A stretch of DNA of 64,000 nucleotides from Promethearchaeota archaeon (GTDB lineage Archaea > Asgardarchaeota > Lokiarchaeia > Sigynarchaeales > SOKP01): the NCBI GenBank assembly GCA_013375495.1, contig JABXKC010000004.1, positions 1-64,000 of the forward strand, in the 5' to 3' direction. This document shows positions 41,769 to 50,948 of this stretch, piece after piece. How positions within the stretch are numbered: position 1 is the stretch's first letter; every line of letters starts with the position of its first letter. Position numbers and translations under genes: made by a program. The notes under the pieces are model-generated. The model was given only the letters and a program-made list of their open reading frames with translations, did no database searches and was not told the origin of the DNA.

Positions 41769-44711
41769 TTATTTAACAACAGATTTTTGCTTGTTTTTAG
41801 CTTTTTTAAAGGTTTTCCTTTTCGAAGTTGTAAAGACTACTCCTAAAGGTGCTCCTATCATAGCAATAATTAAGGGAAATGTAAAGAGCGCGTCGTTTTC
41901 GAATCCGTCAATTGGTTGCTCTCCCGGAATAGGTCCCGCACCTGTGTAAGTAAAGCTCGTATCCCTTACGAATTGCGAGTTGGAGTGATAGGGATCGTCC
42001 AAGTAAAGTTCAAAATCGTAGATACCATTATAAGAAGGTCGATACACCAATAAAAATTCGGTGCTCTGCAATCCGTTTTCAGAAGTTAAAAATACGGTGT
42101 CTATATAGTTGCCAGCTCTGTAGACATGGGCAAACATCGAACCATCAAATATAGGTTGTTCTCCTGAAGCAAAGCGATGAGAAGCATTTACCACTATCTC
42201 TATCCTTGACTCTGTTTTTGAAATAGAAATCCCGTAAATTGTATCAAAATTCGTGTTAAACGAGATAGGTAATTGTGCTACCTTAGTACTCCCGTCATAA
42301 ACGTATATTTCTCCTATTACTACCGGATAATTGTTTGGATTCACTGGGATATGAATATCTTTTTGGTGAGTATGATTAATCATTTGGTCAAACACGATGG
42401 TCCCGAGTTGTACGCTCTCCAGTTTAACCGTAGTGTACTGACCGAAATCCGAAAGAATTAGGTTATCTAGATCTACAGAAAAGGTATTACTACTTCCTAA
42501 AGTGGTAGATTGAGAATATTTGGCGTTAATTCTTACTTGATCGTTTTTTGCCATTTCACACACCCACAAAAACGCTTCTTGTTCAAGGATAGCTCGTTCC
42601 GTAGTTAAGTAAAACTCGTTATTAATATCTGAATAAATCGATTGGATTAACGAATGTGTTTGTTCTATATCAAACACAATAGAAAAATCTAAGATGTCTG
42701 ATATTTTATAGCAGTAATAAATGTTTTTTACATTGGAATAGTTCAGGTTATTAGTCACAAAATTTTCAATTTTACTAAGATCTAGACTAAATTGACCAAG
42801 AGCTTCTAAGATGTAAATCGAATAATATAAATTTTCTAAGGCTAACTCGACTGAATCAGAATAATCAACTTCAAAGTATAACTCCGTTGGAGACTCAATT
42901 ATGTTTCTAACGATGTAAGTTGCTAGAGCCACTCTGTCAAAACCTAAATCTGAGAAATATAGACCCGTTATACTCCCAAGAGAAAAGAAATCAGCGATAA
43001 GTTCCATGGCCTTGGTTGCGTAAAAAGAGTATTTTAAATAAACCAGATCGTTTTTTCGCTCCGATGTATAATCTATGTTATTGATCAAGAAAGCTCCGAA
43101 GTTTTGTGTGTATAAAGGATCGAGAAATTGAGAGTCGATTATGGCTTGCAAGACCGTATGTAAGTTAAAACTAGAAGCAAAGTCGTTTAACTTGAAAATT
43201 TTATCGAGGATATCAAGCGTTTTGAAGATGTATTTATTAGAAGTTAATGCGTTCATCTCTTCTATGTAATTATGATAACCCGTCGAGTAATAATCGATTG
43301 GTTTCGAACGGAAAACTGGTTTAGATAAATCAAGGTTTGTACAAGCTAAAAATCTAAAACCTTCACCAGTTTCTTTTATTGTACCTTCTAAAAGATCGTA
43401 TAATCCTTGTATGTTTAATTCTCCGAGGCGATCGAAGTAGTCATAAGACGAAACAGCTGCATAAATTAGATCCACTGATGTATAATCCTCTGAAAGCAAG
43501 GAATAACCCCTCTCCTGAGAATATAGTCTTATGAACGACTCAATTTCGTCTTTTTCGTAAATACTTAGTCCAGAAATAACACCTGTATTTGAAAGTGACC
43601 GCACAATTTGAAAAATATCTATTAACTCGTGATATTTAACCGTTGTAGACGCTTCCCAACCTCCAAGATAAACTCGATTGTTCAGAATAAAATTAATTAC
43701 TTCATTTCTGTTGAGGTTAGTAAATCCCGTTATATCTGACAACTCTAGATTAATTGCAGTTGCAACAATATTAGAGATGTTAGTAACCCATACTGACGAT
43801 GAAATGTCAAAATAGAAATCATCAGGGTGATAAAGAGCCGTAAGATCTTGGTGGAACTTATTTATGTCTATGGCGCCAACATAACTAGCTCCGAGCGCTT
43901 CTAAAGTCTTAATACAGTAATAAGAAGAGAACTGATTCGGTTCGGTTTCCATTAATGAATCGAAGATTAGTTCAAGGTCGTTATAGAAACCTGTATCGGA
44001 GTTTAAAGCCTGTAAGCTGTCAATATAGGACACAATACCGCTTTCTTCTTGAGAATGCTGATTCCAGTCTATATTTAGTGCGTTAAGGGTGATTACAGCG
44101 TAATATGTGTTATCAGCAGTCGGGATTTTAAATATTTCTGTCAAAGAATCGTCATAAGGTTGACCTATGAAACCATGAAGATTCGGGTGATAACAATCTA
44201 AGATAAAGTCGATCATTTCGACGGTATCAATCTGATTCAAACTGTTTAATATACTTAAAGAAAGCACTGCGTAACAGTTAACTTCTAACAATGTAGATAA
44301 TGGAAGATACCTTCGGTGCATTTCAGACCCAAAATATCTTAATACGTTCTCGTCTAAGAATTGATGCGTGCTCGAGTTATAAAAGGACATTATGTAATCT
44401 ATCGCCTTTTGTTGATCTATTTCTCCTACTCTATCTATGGCTTCTAAAACAGAAAGAGCGTAATAGGTAGCTTGGAGAGAACTCGAGTAGATCTGAGAAT
44501 AATACCCCTTCGAGGTATAATCGCTGTTTTTTGCGTCAAACATATCGCTAATAATTTCGAAGTTAGTTGTATCAGAAGATTTAGGGGATTCAACACCTGG
44601 GTAAAGTTCACTACCAGGAATGGCCATAGATTTATTGCTAACCGCTATAAAACAAGATAAAATTACGACTGAAATTACTCCAATTAATACTAATTTTTTC
44701 TTTATTTGCAT
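41769..44711 (-). CDS. Secreted, membrane-anchored alpha/alpha-toroid repeat protein
   Basis: A 980-aa surface protein. An N-terminal signal peptide (LVLIGVISVVILSCFIAV) is followed by many repeats like TYYALSVLEAIDRVGEID and YAVLSLSILNSLNQID, typical of prenyltransferase/squalene-cyclase-type alpha/alpha toroids. Two such blocks span about residues 50-730. An Ig-like/beta-sandwich region follows (about 740-930), then a C-terminal membrane helix (FPLIIAMIGAPLGVVFTT) and a Lys-rich tail. Extracellular toroids in archaea bind peptides, lipids or glycans; no catalytic Asp-rich motif is evident. Promoter at 44765-44780. Confidence 0.75.
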   Translation of the reverse strand: MQIKKKLVLIGVISVVILSCFIAVSNKSMAIPGSELYPGVESPKSSDTTNFEIISDMFDAKNSDYTSKGYYSQIYSSSLQATYYALSVLEAIDRVGEIDQQKAIDYIMSFYNSSTHQFLDENVLRYFGSEMHRRYLPLSTLLEVNCYAVLSLSILNSLNQIDTVEMIDFILDCYHPNLHGFIGQPYDDSLTEIFKIPTADNTYYAVITLNALNIDWNQHSQEESGIVSYIDSLQALNSDTGFYNDLELIFDSLMETEPNQFSSYYCIKTLEALGASYVGAIDINKFHQDLTALYHPDDFYFDISSSVWVTNISNIVATAINLELSDITGFTNLNRNEVINFILNNRVYLGGWEASTTVKYHELIDIFQIVRSLSNTGVISGLSIYEKDEIESFIRLYSQERGYSLLSEDYTSVDLIYAAVSSYDYFDRLGELNIQGLYDLLEGTIKETGEGFRFLACTNLDLSKPVFRSKPIDYYSTGYHNYIEEMNALTSNKYIFKTLDILDKIFKLNDFASSFNLHTVLQAIIDSQFLDPLYTQNFGAFLINNIDYTSERKNDLVYLKYSFYATKAMELIADFFSLGSITGLYFSDLGFDRVALATYIVRNIIESPTELYFEVDYSDSVELALENLYYSIYILEALGQFSLDLSKIENFVTNNLNYSNVKNIYYCYKISDILDFSIVFDIEQTHSLIQSIYSDINNEFYLTTERAILEQEAFLWVCEMAKNDQVRINAKYSQSTTLGSSNTFSVDLDNLILSDFGQYTTVKLESVQLGTIVFDQMINHTHQKDIHIPVNPNNYPVVIGEIYVYDGSTKVAQLPISFNTNFDTIYGISISKTESRIEIVVNASHRFASGEQPIFDGSMFAHVYRAGNYIDTVFLTSENGLQSTEFLLVYRPSYNGIYDFELYLDDPYHSNSQFVRDTSFTYTGAGPIPGEQPIDGFENDALFTFPLIIAMIGAPLGVVFTTSKRKTFKKAKNKQKSVVK

Positions 44712-44764
44712 ATTACTTCACGTGAAATGTTTTGTAAAAGCTTTAAATTAAAATGAATCTAGAT

Positions 44765-44780
44765 TATATAAAGGAAAAAA
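44765..44780 (-). promoter_or_regulatory. BRE/TATA promoter of the toroid protein gene
   Basis: Minus-strand TTTTTTCCTTTATATA lies about 55 nt upstream of the ATG at 44711. Confidence 0.6.
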
Positions 44781-44850
44781 GAATACGTGTTAATCGTCGT
44801 AAAATAACAATATTACAGAAGGAGAGAAAAAAAAAAGTAGGAATATAAGA

Positions 44851-46125
44851 CTAACAAATTATGGGAGGACCCTTGGGGTTGTAATACTTAAAGAGTTCTA
44901 ACTTTACTTTATCTTTGTTATCAACTTTCTCAGATTTATGGGTAGTATTTTCTTCATCCGTGTAAAGTAAATTATTATGGTTAGCGTTATCTTTAAGATT
45001 GATTATGGATGTACCTGACAATCCACTAATTCCTCTCACAAATAAGTAATAATCCTTATTCTCGTTTAAACTGTTAAACACTGGCTTCGCGTTTCCTAAA
45101 ACTAGTTGGATCATATCATCGGTATCAGAATTCTTTTCAATATCTTCATTCGAATCAATAATTGAGGGATCCATCACCCCTAATTTAATCATAACCTTTT
45201 TTAGAAGGTCAGCTGATCTTACTAAGCTTTTAAAACCAGAGATTTTAAACTTCTGCATTACTCTTTTTTCGACTTGTCTATGAATCGTGGACATTTTCAC
45301 ATCCAGTCTATTACAAAGAGCTGAGATGCTCACTTTATTTTGCTGCGAACAGAGGATCGTTATTGAAGTTACAAGCGCAATAATTACATCGTCTTTAGTA
45401 TTCTTAATATTATCCCAAAATCGATTCAAAATTTTTTTCGATTGGTAGAAAAAAGGCATTCCGAGATTAAAATGCTCTGTAACCTCTAATATCCTTTGAG
45501 TTATGTATTCTTTCCTGTTTCTTTCTTTATATTCCGGCCAAATGCGCAGAATTGAAAACTTAAAGGCGTTGAAATCTTTTTTCGAGATGCTCGTCACTTC
45601 TAACAAGTCTTTTTCGCGAATGGGCTTGTTGTTTTCCTTATAATAGGCGTAAATAATACACGGGCATAACATCTGAGGGCTTCTATATTTAGTACCTTTA
45701 CCCAATTGGGAACGATTATATTTGAATCTCTCTAATAACGGCTCAACATCGGTTAATGGAAAGCCAAGAACGGTCAATATTCGCTTGATCTCGACTCGAG
45801 CTAGAACATTTACGCTCTCCTCGCTTGTCCTTAAAGAATCAAGTTTGCTTAATCCCTCCAACCTGATAGCGTTTTTCAAATTGCGTCTTTCTCGTTTGTA
45901 TCCCATCTGAGTTTTACCTAAAACCGCGTATTGAACGATGTCTCTGTCATATGGACTATGATATTCTAATTTCTGGATCTCCAAGACTATGCCACAATCT
46001 CGACATGAATAACCTTCTCTAGTCTCGATAACATCGTCTGAACCGCAGGTATCACAACATTCTAAAGGATTCTGGTTAGAATCTAGTTCTACCGAATCAA
46101 ACTTTTCTACATTATGAGTTGCCAT
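44851..46125 (-). CDS. TFB (TFIIB-family) transcription factor, divergent paralogue
   Basis: A 424-aa TFB. The N-terminal zinc ribbon is CCDTCGSDD ... YSCRDCGIVLE, followed by a B-reader-like basic segment (GYKRERRNLKNAIRLEGLSK). Two cyclin-fold repeats follow (about 105-205 and 210-320, with YRSPQMLCPCIIYAYY and VSISALCNRLDVKMSTIHR). An Asp/Asn-rich C-terminal tail of about 100 residues is longer than in standard TFB. It recruits RNA polymerase to BRE/TATA promoters, and the tail suggests a specialised paralogue. Its own upstream region is a 620-nt gene-poor gap. Confidence 0.8.
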   Translation of the reverse strand: MATHNVEKFDSVELDSNQNPLECCDTCGSDDVIETREGYSCRDCGIVLEIQKLEYHSPYDRDIVQYAVLGKTQMGYKRERRNLKNAIRLEGLSKLDSLRTSEESVNVLARVEIKRILTVLGFPLTDVEPLLERFKYNRSQLGKGTKYRSPQMLCPCIIYAYYKENNKPIREKDLLEVTSISKKDFNAFKFSILRIWPEYKERNRKEYITQRILEVTEHFNLGMPFFYQSKKILNRFWDNIKNTKDDVIIALVTSITILCSQQNKVSISALCNRLDVKMSTIHRQVEKRVMQKFKISGFKSLVRSADLLKKVMIKLGVMDPSIIDSNEDIEKNSDTDDMIQLVLGNAKPVFNSLNENKDYYLFVRGISGLSGTSIINLKDNANHNNLLYTDEENTTHKSEKVDNKDKVKLELFKYYNPKGPPIIC

Positions 46126-46703
46126 TATTCAAAATCAACTTTTTCTCAATTTTTTTAATAATTTTTCTATGTAATTATCTTCAATTTAAATAATGAAGAT
46201 CACCAGTATGCTATTTTAAGATTTGCAATTGGGTAAAAAATTGGGTGAAAGATCAAAAAAGAAGCTCATAAAATCGTTAACAGAGAGATTTGAAGCGTAA
46301 AACCTATTAAGTCTTCTAAAATTTATTGATCAATATGAATTGATTCTACAGATAAAAGATAAAATTTACATTTTTACATGAAAAACATCATTTTGCAATT
46401 ATATTCCGAACTCATAAATTCTTTTTTTCGCGGTTTTCGTAGTTCCAGAATAACTTGGGAATATGAAATGAATCCTAATGGAAATTTTAATTTAAAATAA
46501 TTATAGATGTATCTCAAGAAAGAATTAGGATAAAATTCCTACTAAGAAATAACCCTTATTAAACTCTTTATCTTTTATTAAACAATATTAGAATTGGGTT
46601 ATATTCTTCGACTTTTCTTAAGTCTCCCGCTGAAGTTTTATATCATAAGTATTGTTACTTTTTCATAAAATTGTCGGACTTGTAGTATAAAAAGCCCTTG
46701 AAA
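46126..46703. other. Long intergenic region between divergent genes
   Basis: This 578-nt stretch separates the TFB and metalloprotease genes. Apart from the possible decayed gene at 46223-46381 and AT-rich promoter-like blocks (for example TTTAATTTAAAATAATTATAG near 46488-46508), I see no protein-coding frame, RNA gene or repeat. Confidence 0.4.
46223..46381 (+). pseudogene. Possible decayed small gene with an in-frame TAA
   Basis: One frame reads GKKLGERSKKKLIKSLTERF then a TAA at 46298-46300. It continues in the same frame as LLSLLKFIDQYELILQIKD and stops at TGA 46379-46381. Both parts look like one helical, charged protein interrupted by a stop, hence a decayed gene, a readthrough case or a chance frame. 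No recognisable family. Confidence 0.2.
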
Positions 46704-46719
46704 TTTTTCTTTTATAAAT
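46704..46719 (+). promoter_or_regulatory. Promoter of the metalloprotease/RecA-like operon
   Basis: TTTTTCTTTTATAAAT lies 27-42 nt upstream of the ATG at 46746, leaderless spacing; the same composite motif as elsewhere. Confidence 0.6.
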
Positions 46720-46745
46720 CTTCATTCTATTATAGAACTACCATT

Positions 46746-47513
46746 ATGATTGAATTATATCTTTGGCTCTTCATCATGTTGTTAGTTTCGATTATCGCTC
46801 GAACATTCTATAGAAACGCTCATACACCTGGATTTAAGACAATTTTTGATGTTATTGCCTTTATTGGAGTATTTATTCACGAGTTGGCACACTATACTCT
46901 CGGAATTCTTTTTGGAACTAAAATGGGTGGATTTAGCGTTAAATATCATAGCAAAACTAAAATTAAAGTAGCTCCTCATGGTTGGGTTGATAGTCCAGAG
47001 TTTGAACGAAATTCCTTTATACAGACTTTCGTGATAAGTTTTGCCCCCTTATATGTTTCTACATTTCTTTTCATGTTCTGCTTGGATATTATACTTCACA
47101 TTCAAACCTTAATTTGGATAAAAATAATAGCAGGTGTGTTTTGTGTTTCTCTTCTTATAGGTTCAGAGCCATCCGGACAAGATATAAAACTAATTGGGGT
47201 GACTTTTAACAAAAATCCAAGATATTCGTTATACCAAATTTTCTTAGTTGTACTTTCAGGGACAATTGTGTGGATGTTTATTGACCTTTATTTCATAATT
47301 CTTCCGTTTGAGGTGTTGTATTACATTGAATACTTCATATTTGTTGCCTTGTTTTATTTTAGTTTGAAATTTGTATTTTGGGTTATTGGGAAAATTATCA
47401 AAGGTATAATGACTTTTTATGGAAAAAACACGATTTCAAGTCCTAAATTTTTAACTCGAAAAAGAAGGTTTAAAGAATATATAAAGCAAAAAGAAAAGGA
47501 GGCGCAGTGGTAA
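46746..47513 (+). CDS. Membrane metalloprotease (M50-like)
   Basis: A 255-aa, multi-helix membrane protein with the zinc motif HELAH (His45-Glu46-x-x-His49) inside a hydrophobic helix, as in site-2/M50-type intramembrane proteases. A second conserved block, GSEPSGQDIKLIG, could provide the third metal ligand (Asp). The ATG at 46746 is chosen over an upstream TTG because it sits at leaderless distance from the promoter. It ends with a charged tail (KEYIKQKEKEAQW). It begins a three-gene unit with a small membrane protein (1-nt overlap region TAATTG) and a RecA-fold ATPase. The substrate is unknown. Confidence 0.7.
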   Translation: MIELYLWLFIMLLVSIIARTFYRNAHTPGFKTIFDVIAFIGVFIHELAHYTLGILFGTKMGGFSVKYHSKTKIKVAPHGWVDSPEFERNSFIQTFVISFAPLYVSTFLFMFCLDIILHIQTLIWIKIIAGVFCVSLLIGSEPSGQDIKLIGVTFNKNPRYSLYQIFLVVLSGTIVWMFIDLYFIILPFEVLYYIEYFIFVALFYFSLKFVFWVIGKIIKGIMTFYGKNTISSPKFLTRKRRFKEYIKQKEKEAQW

Positions 47514-47858
47514 TTGAAAGGTTATTGTTTAATAGCAGTAGTGGTTGCGATGTTAATGTTTTACCAAAAAGAACCGGTTTACACAATAGTCATCGTGGGT
47601 GTCGGATTGGCGTTGTATATGTATTACAAGGCAAAAAAAAGCGGGAAAGGCTTACTTGGGTCATTTTTTAGCGGAGCTCAATCACCTCAGGAGAGGAATT
47701 TCGACGATTTAGTAGCTTTAATGATGCTTCAGCAACTCATTTCGAGCAATCCCCAGACTAATACGGCATCTAAGCAAATATCCGAAGAATCAAAAAAGCG
47801 TCGGGAAGAAATAGAAAAAACGCAAAAGGAAGTATTGGATTTACTGAGCACCGATTAG
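47514..47858 (+). CDS. Small membrane-tethered protein
   Basis: A 114-aa protein starting at TTG (47514) directly after the stop of the protease gene, with GGAGG 13 nt upstream. Two short hydrophobic helices (about 3-18 and 23-42) are followed by a Ser/Gln-rich linker and a charged coiled-coil tail (ESKKRREEIEKTQKEVLDLL). It ends 3 nt before the RecA-like gene. Probably links the protease and ATPase at the membrane; inferred from gene order only. Confidence 0.6.
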   Translation: MKGYCLIAVVVAMLMFYQKEPVYTIVIVGVGLALYMYYKAKKSGKGLLGSFFSGAQSPQERNFDDLVALMMLQQLISSNPQTNTASKQISEESKKRREEIEKTQKEVLDLLSTD

Positions 47859-47861
47859 ATT

Positions 47862-48581
47862 ATGATTGAGCTAGATAATTCTGATTTTATTTCATCAATA
47901 TATAATCTTTCACATAAAAATAGAAGCGTTATATCTATCTCCGGTAAGTCAGGAACGGGTAAAACTACCTTAGGAATTCAGTTAGTTGGCACTATCTTGA
48001 CTAGTGAGAGGTCTTACGATGGTAGTTGCGTCTGGGTTCAAGCGAGCGAACAGTTTCCTAAAAAACGGTTAGTATCGCTTTTTAAAGATTCTCCAGGTAA
48101 GATCGATTATCTATTAAAAAATATTTTTGTGTATCCCCCAAAAAAACCGTTTTCGAACTACAGAGAACAATCGACTTTTTTTAACGACTTAGGAACCCTT
48201 TCATTGCCGTCTAATGCGAAATTTGTGGTTATCGATAACATATCTCACCATTTACGCTTTGCAGTTTCCCTATATTCGGATATTAAGAGAAGATCTATCC
48301 TTCTTGATCGATTTTTTAACTCCCAGTTGTTTCCGTTGATTATGCGATGTTTAAGGGATAAAATAGTACTAATATTAATTCACGAAGTTTCTTTCGATCC
48401 AGCATCAGGGAGAACTCAATCATTTTTTAACAAGTTATATTCAAGAATTCAAACAGTTACTATTACCCTTTCAAAGCGTTTTAATTCAAGCGTAAAAATG
48501 ATGGAAATAGAATGTGGAGATACATCAAATGGAAGAAAGCTCAATTATGAAATTAGAGATAGCGGTCTTTCACGGTTGTAG
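47862..48581 (+). CDS. RecA-superfamily ATPase (RadB/KaiC-like)
   Basis: A 239-aa P-loop ATPase. Walker A is SGKSGTGKTTLG (near residue 28) and Walker B is KFVVIDNISHH. Later CLRDKIVLILIHEVSFD resembles the RecA/RadB strand after Walker B, and TITLSKRFNSSVKMMEIE resembles the C-terminal strands. It lacks the HhH N-terminus of RadA, so it fits RadB- or KaiC-type regulators. It is the third gene of the membrane-protease operon, an unusual partnership. It may couple DNA or protein remodelling to the membrane; function unproven. Confidence 0.7.
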   Translation: MIELDNSDFISSIYNLSHKNRSVISISGKSGTGKTTLGIQLVGTILTSERSYDGSCVWVQASEQFPKKRLVSLFKDSPGKIDYLLKNIFVYPPKKPFSNYREQSTFFNDLGTLSLPSNAKFVVIDNISHHLRFAVSLYSDIKRRSILLDRFFNSQLFPLIMRCLRDKIVLILIHEVSFDPASGRTQSFFNKLYSRIQTVTITLSKRFNSSVKMMEIECGDTSNGRKLNYEIRDSGLSRL

Positions 48582-48636
48582 CATCTACACTATTAGCACT
48601 TGAATACTATATAAAGGATAAATTTCCAACGCCGAA

Positions 48637-48656
48637 TTTTTCTTTTCCTTTAAATA
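48637..48656 (+). promoter_or_regulatory. BRE/TATA promoter of the 48678 gene
   Basis: The T-tract then TTTTCCTTTAAATA ends 22 nt before the ATG at 48678, a leaderless arrangement. Confidence 0.65.
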
Positions 48657-48677
48657 CAATAATAATAAATATAGTAT

Positions 48678-49055
48678 ATGATCAACGCGCCTAAGTCTAA
48701 AGTCTCAAGCAAGTTAAAATGCTCGATTTGTCGAGCCGACATAAAAGACCGCCACAAGATATATCAATCCAGCCTAAAACTGGGTATTATTTGCCATTTA
48801 TGTAGGCAGCGTTTCTCAAACGAGGATATCGAGATGATGATAAATCTTTTTTTCGCGTTTGGGGAATATTTTGGCGCGCATGACAGGTCTAAATTCTCTA
48901 TCAAAGATATAATCCTTGAATTCGCTATAGATTTAAACGAAGGAAAGGCTAATTTTCAATCTCAGAATGTAAAGATGTGGCATAAGGTTTTAACACACGG
49001 AATTACCCCTCACGAATTTTTAGAAGAACTTTCCGTTTATGTTGAACAAGACTAA
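48678..49055 (+). CDS. Small zinc-finger protein, unknown
   Basis: A 125-aa protein. The N-terminal 45 residues hold a zinc site (CSICRADIKDRHKIYQ ... CHLCRQRF, CxxC and CxxC). The rest is helical (MMINLFFAFGEYFGAH; KDIILEFAIDLNEGKAN). Leaderless transcript. No family recognised; a nucleic-acid or protein-binding role is likely. Confidence 0.6.
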   Translation: MINAPKSKVSSKLKCSICRADIKDRHKIYQSSLKLGIICHLCRQRFSNEDIEMMINLFFAFGEYFGAHDRSKFSIKDIILEFAIDLNEGKANFQSQNVKMWHKVLTHGITPHEFLEELSVYVEQD

Positions 49056-49167
49056 ATTTATATAGAGTTCACACGGTATTTTAATTAAGTAAAATTAAAT
49101 TATGATTCTCCACTATTAACCATTTTTGTGTTATAGTTGGTGTATTGTTATAGTATAGTAAATCAAA

Positions 49168-49563
49168 ATGTCAGATGAAGAACTCAGAGATCAAATTACT
49201 AAGATAGCTGTAAAGATTCAGAGTATTGAAGATATAGCGAAACAGAAAGAAAACTATGTTAAGAATAAATACAATGAGGAATTTGATCCAAAAATTAAGG
49301 AACTTGGGGAACAATTACTTCACCAAAAAACTATATTAAATGAAATTCTGAAAAAGATCAATGAATTAACAGTAAAAAAGAAAGAACTTACTTCTATAAC
49401 TAAGAATTTGGAGGTACAATATAATTCTATGTTAAAAGAAAAAGAGAAAACCATATATAAGCATTTAAAAGCAGTTGAAAAGGAGAAGAAACTCAAAACG
49501 AAAGATATCGATAATCAAATTAAAACGCTCGAAAAAGAGTTGAAATCGAGCGAAAAAAAATAA
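49168..49563 (+). CDS. Coiled-coil protein
   Basis: A 131-aa, almost entirely Lys/Glu/Leu-rich helix (for example KIAVKIQSIEDIAKQKENY; TLEKELKSSEKK) with heptad spacing over its whole length. It has no other domain. It could be a structural or adaptor protein; function unknown. Starts at ATG 49168 after an AT-rich promoter region. Confidence 0.65.
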   Translation: MSDEELRDQITKIAVKIQSIEDIAKQKENYVKNKYNEEFDPKIKELGEQLLHQKTILNEILKKINELTVKKKELTSITKNLEVQYNSMLKEKEKTIYKHLKAVEKEKKLKTKDIDNQIKTLEKELKSSEKK

Positions 49564-49587
49564 TAATTTAGAGATCTTAAAAAAAAG

Positions 49588-49926
49588 TTAAAGAATCTTT
49601 GTTTCTGTTGTAGGAGTTGGAGTTTTTATAACTAAGAATCGAAAATCTCTTTCAGATTCGTTCATTAGTCTATGTGCAATTTTAGCTGGGCTAAAAATTA
49701 ACTGATCTTCAGTAATTTCTGCTTTTTCTTTACCAATCTCGATAACACCCTCGCCTTCAAGAACGTAAAAACTAACATCTACAGGTGTTATGTGCTTTTT
49801 AACAGCTTCACCTGGCTTAAGCTCGATGTGCACGATTGTTGCGTGCTCAAAATTAAATAACTTCTTAACAGCAACTTTATGGGGTGTGTCTGCAATTTGT
49901 ACGTCTTTAACATCAATAATTTTCAT
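49588..49926 (-). CDS. Cupin-domain protein
   Basis: A 112-aa single cupin. Motif 1 reads LKPGEAVKKHITPVDVSFYV then LEGEGVIEIGKE (one His, partly degenerate), and motif 2 reads LIFSPAKIAHRLMNESERDF. Such small cupins bind a metal and act as isomerases, dioxygenases or sensors. Convergent with the coiled-coil gene. The substrate is unknown. Confidence 0.75.
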   Translation of the reverse strand: MKIIDVKDVQIADTPHKVAVKKLFNFEHATIVHIELKPGEAVKKHITPVDVSFYVLEGEGVIEIGKEKAEITEDQLIFSPAKIAHRLMNESERDFRFLVIKTPTPTTETKIL

Positions 49927-50155
49927 CGATTTTTAACCTCAATATTTGAATTATTTTATATTAATTCTCATAAATTAATTTATAATATAAGATTTTGAGT
50001 GAACATCTTCGAAATGAAGTTACTTCATAATCTTTTTAAATATAATTATTATTTGCTTTTTTATGACTCTGATACAAACAAATGATTTTTGAAGTAATTC
50101 TTTAAAGAATATCTTTTTTATTCTGAGTATATATCCTTGGAAGAATAATTATAGC

Positions 50156-50287
50156 ATGAGAAAATTAGCAGAACAACTCAAAAAAATCGACATCAAATTA
50201 CCTAAATGGACCCGAGAAATTCTTTTCGAGCACTTAGTCGATGTATGTAAGGATATAAAGCAACAGGGGGAATTTAAAAGAGCATAA
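50156..50287 (+). CDS. 43-aa small protein
   Basis: A short frame from ATG 50156 to TAA 50287, starting RKLAEQLKKIDIKLPKW and ending QGEFKRA. It is amphipathic and charged with a Trp and a helix (REILFEHLVDVCKDIK), typical of a real small protein rather than noise. An AT-rich promoter-like stretch (50115-50135) lies upstream. Function unknown. Confidence 0.45.
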   Translation: MRKLAEQLKKIDIKLPKWTREILFEHLVDVCKDIKQQGEFKRA

Positions 50288-50311
50288 CCATATTTTTGTT
50301 TCCAATTTCGT

Positions 50312-50695
50312 CTAAAGATCAGTTTTCAGTGGGATTTGAGGATCACTGAGATGCCGTAATTCTTTAATACCAAGCGCCCCACCAACTATTATCAGAAATG
50401 ATGGAAAGAAAGGAAAAAGGAAAATTAAGTGTATTCTTCCAATAATTAATATCGCAATTATAAGTAAAACTCCTGAAATTAAACAAATAAAACTTCCAGC
50501 TATTAAATATTTCAATTCAATTAACGCCCCGATTACAGCGAAAAGACTGACTGTTCCAATATATAAAAAAAACGGCAACACAAAGGCTTCACAGTCAGTA
50601 AACCAGCTACACACAGTCTGTCCATTGAAACCAAAAATAACGCCCATGAATCCCCCGATTAAACTTAATCCAACACTTGAATTTTTTCTTGTCAT
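50312..50695 (-). CDS. Four-TM membrane protein, unknown
   Basis: A 127-aa hydrophobic protein with four helices (about 9-23, 36-57, 63-85, 90-110) and short loops; a Cys-containing loop (TVCSWFTDCEAF) follows the first helix. No family recognised. Promoter sequence is AT-rich without a clear composite motif. Confidence 0.55.
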   Translation of the reverse strand: MTRKNSSVGLSLIGGFMGVIFGFNGQTVCSWFTDCEAFVLPFFLYIGTVSLFAVIGALIELKYLIAGSFICLISGVLLIIAILIIGRIHLIFLFPFFPSFLIIVGGALGIKELRHLSDPQIPLKTDL

Positions 50696-50948
50696 AATTT
50701 CATTATACGATTTCCATTGGATTGCTTATCAATATTGTTAAGTAATATTTAAATCATTTCGTGATAATGGTAAGAATTACCTAATCAGATTCAGAAATTA
50801 ATGCATTTCGTATCAAGAAATATTAAATCTGCTTGAATAATTCCATTTCCTCTTTTGAAAAACCGTCATTTTTTTGATTTTTTCTTTATATACAAACGAG
50901 TCTATAATCATGTAATCTCAAATTACAAATAGGAGATGATATCGAAAA

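Noticed and set aside
50850..50890. Short minus-strand tail reading GFSKEEMELFKQI before a stop
   Set aside because: Only about 20 codons, overlapping the RadA promoter region; too short to support as a gene.
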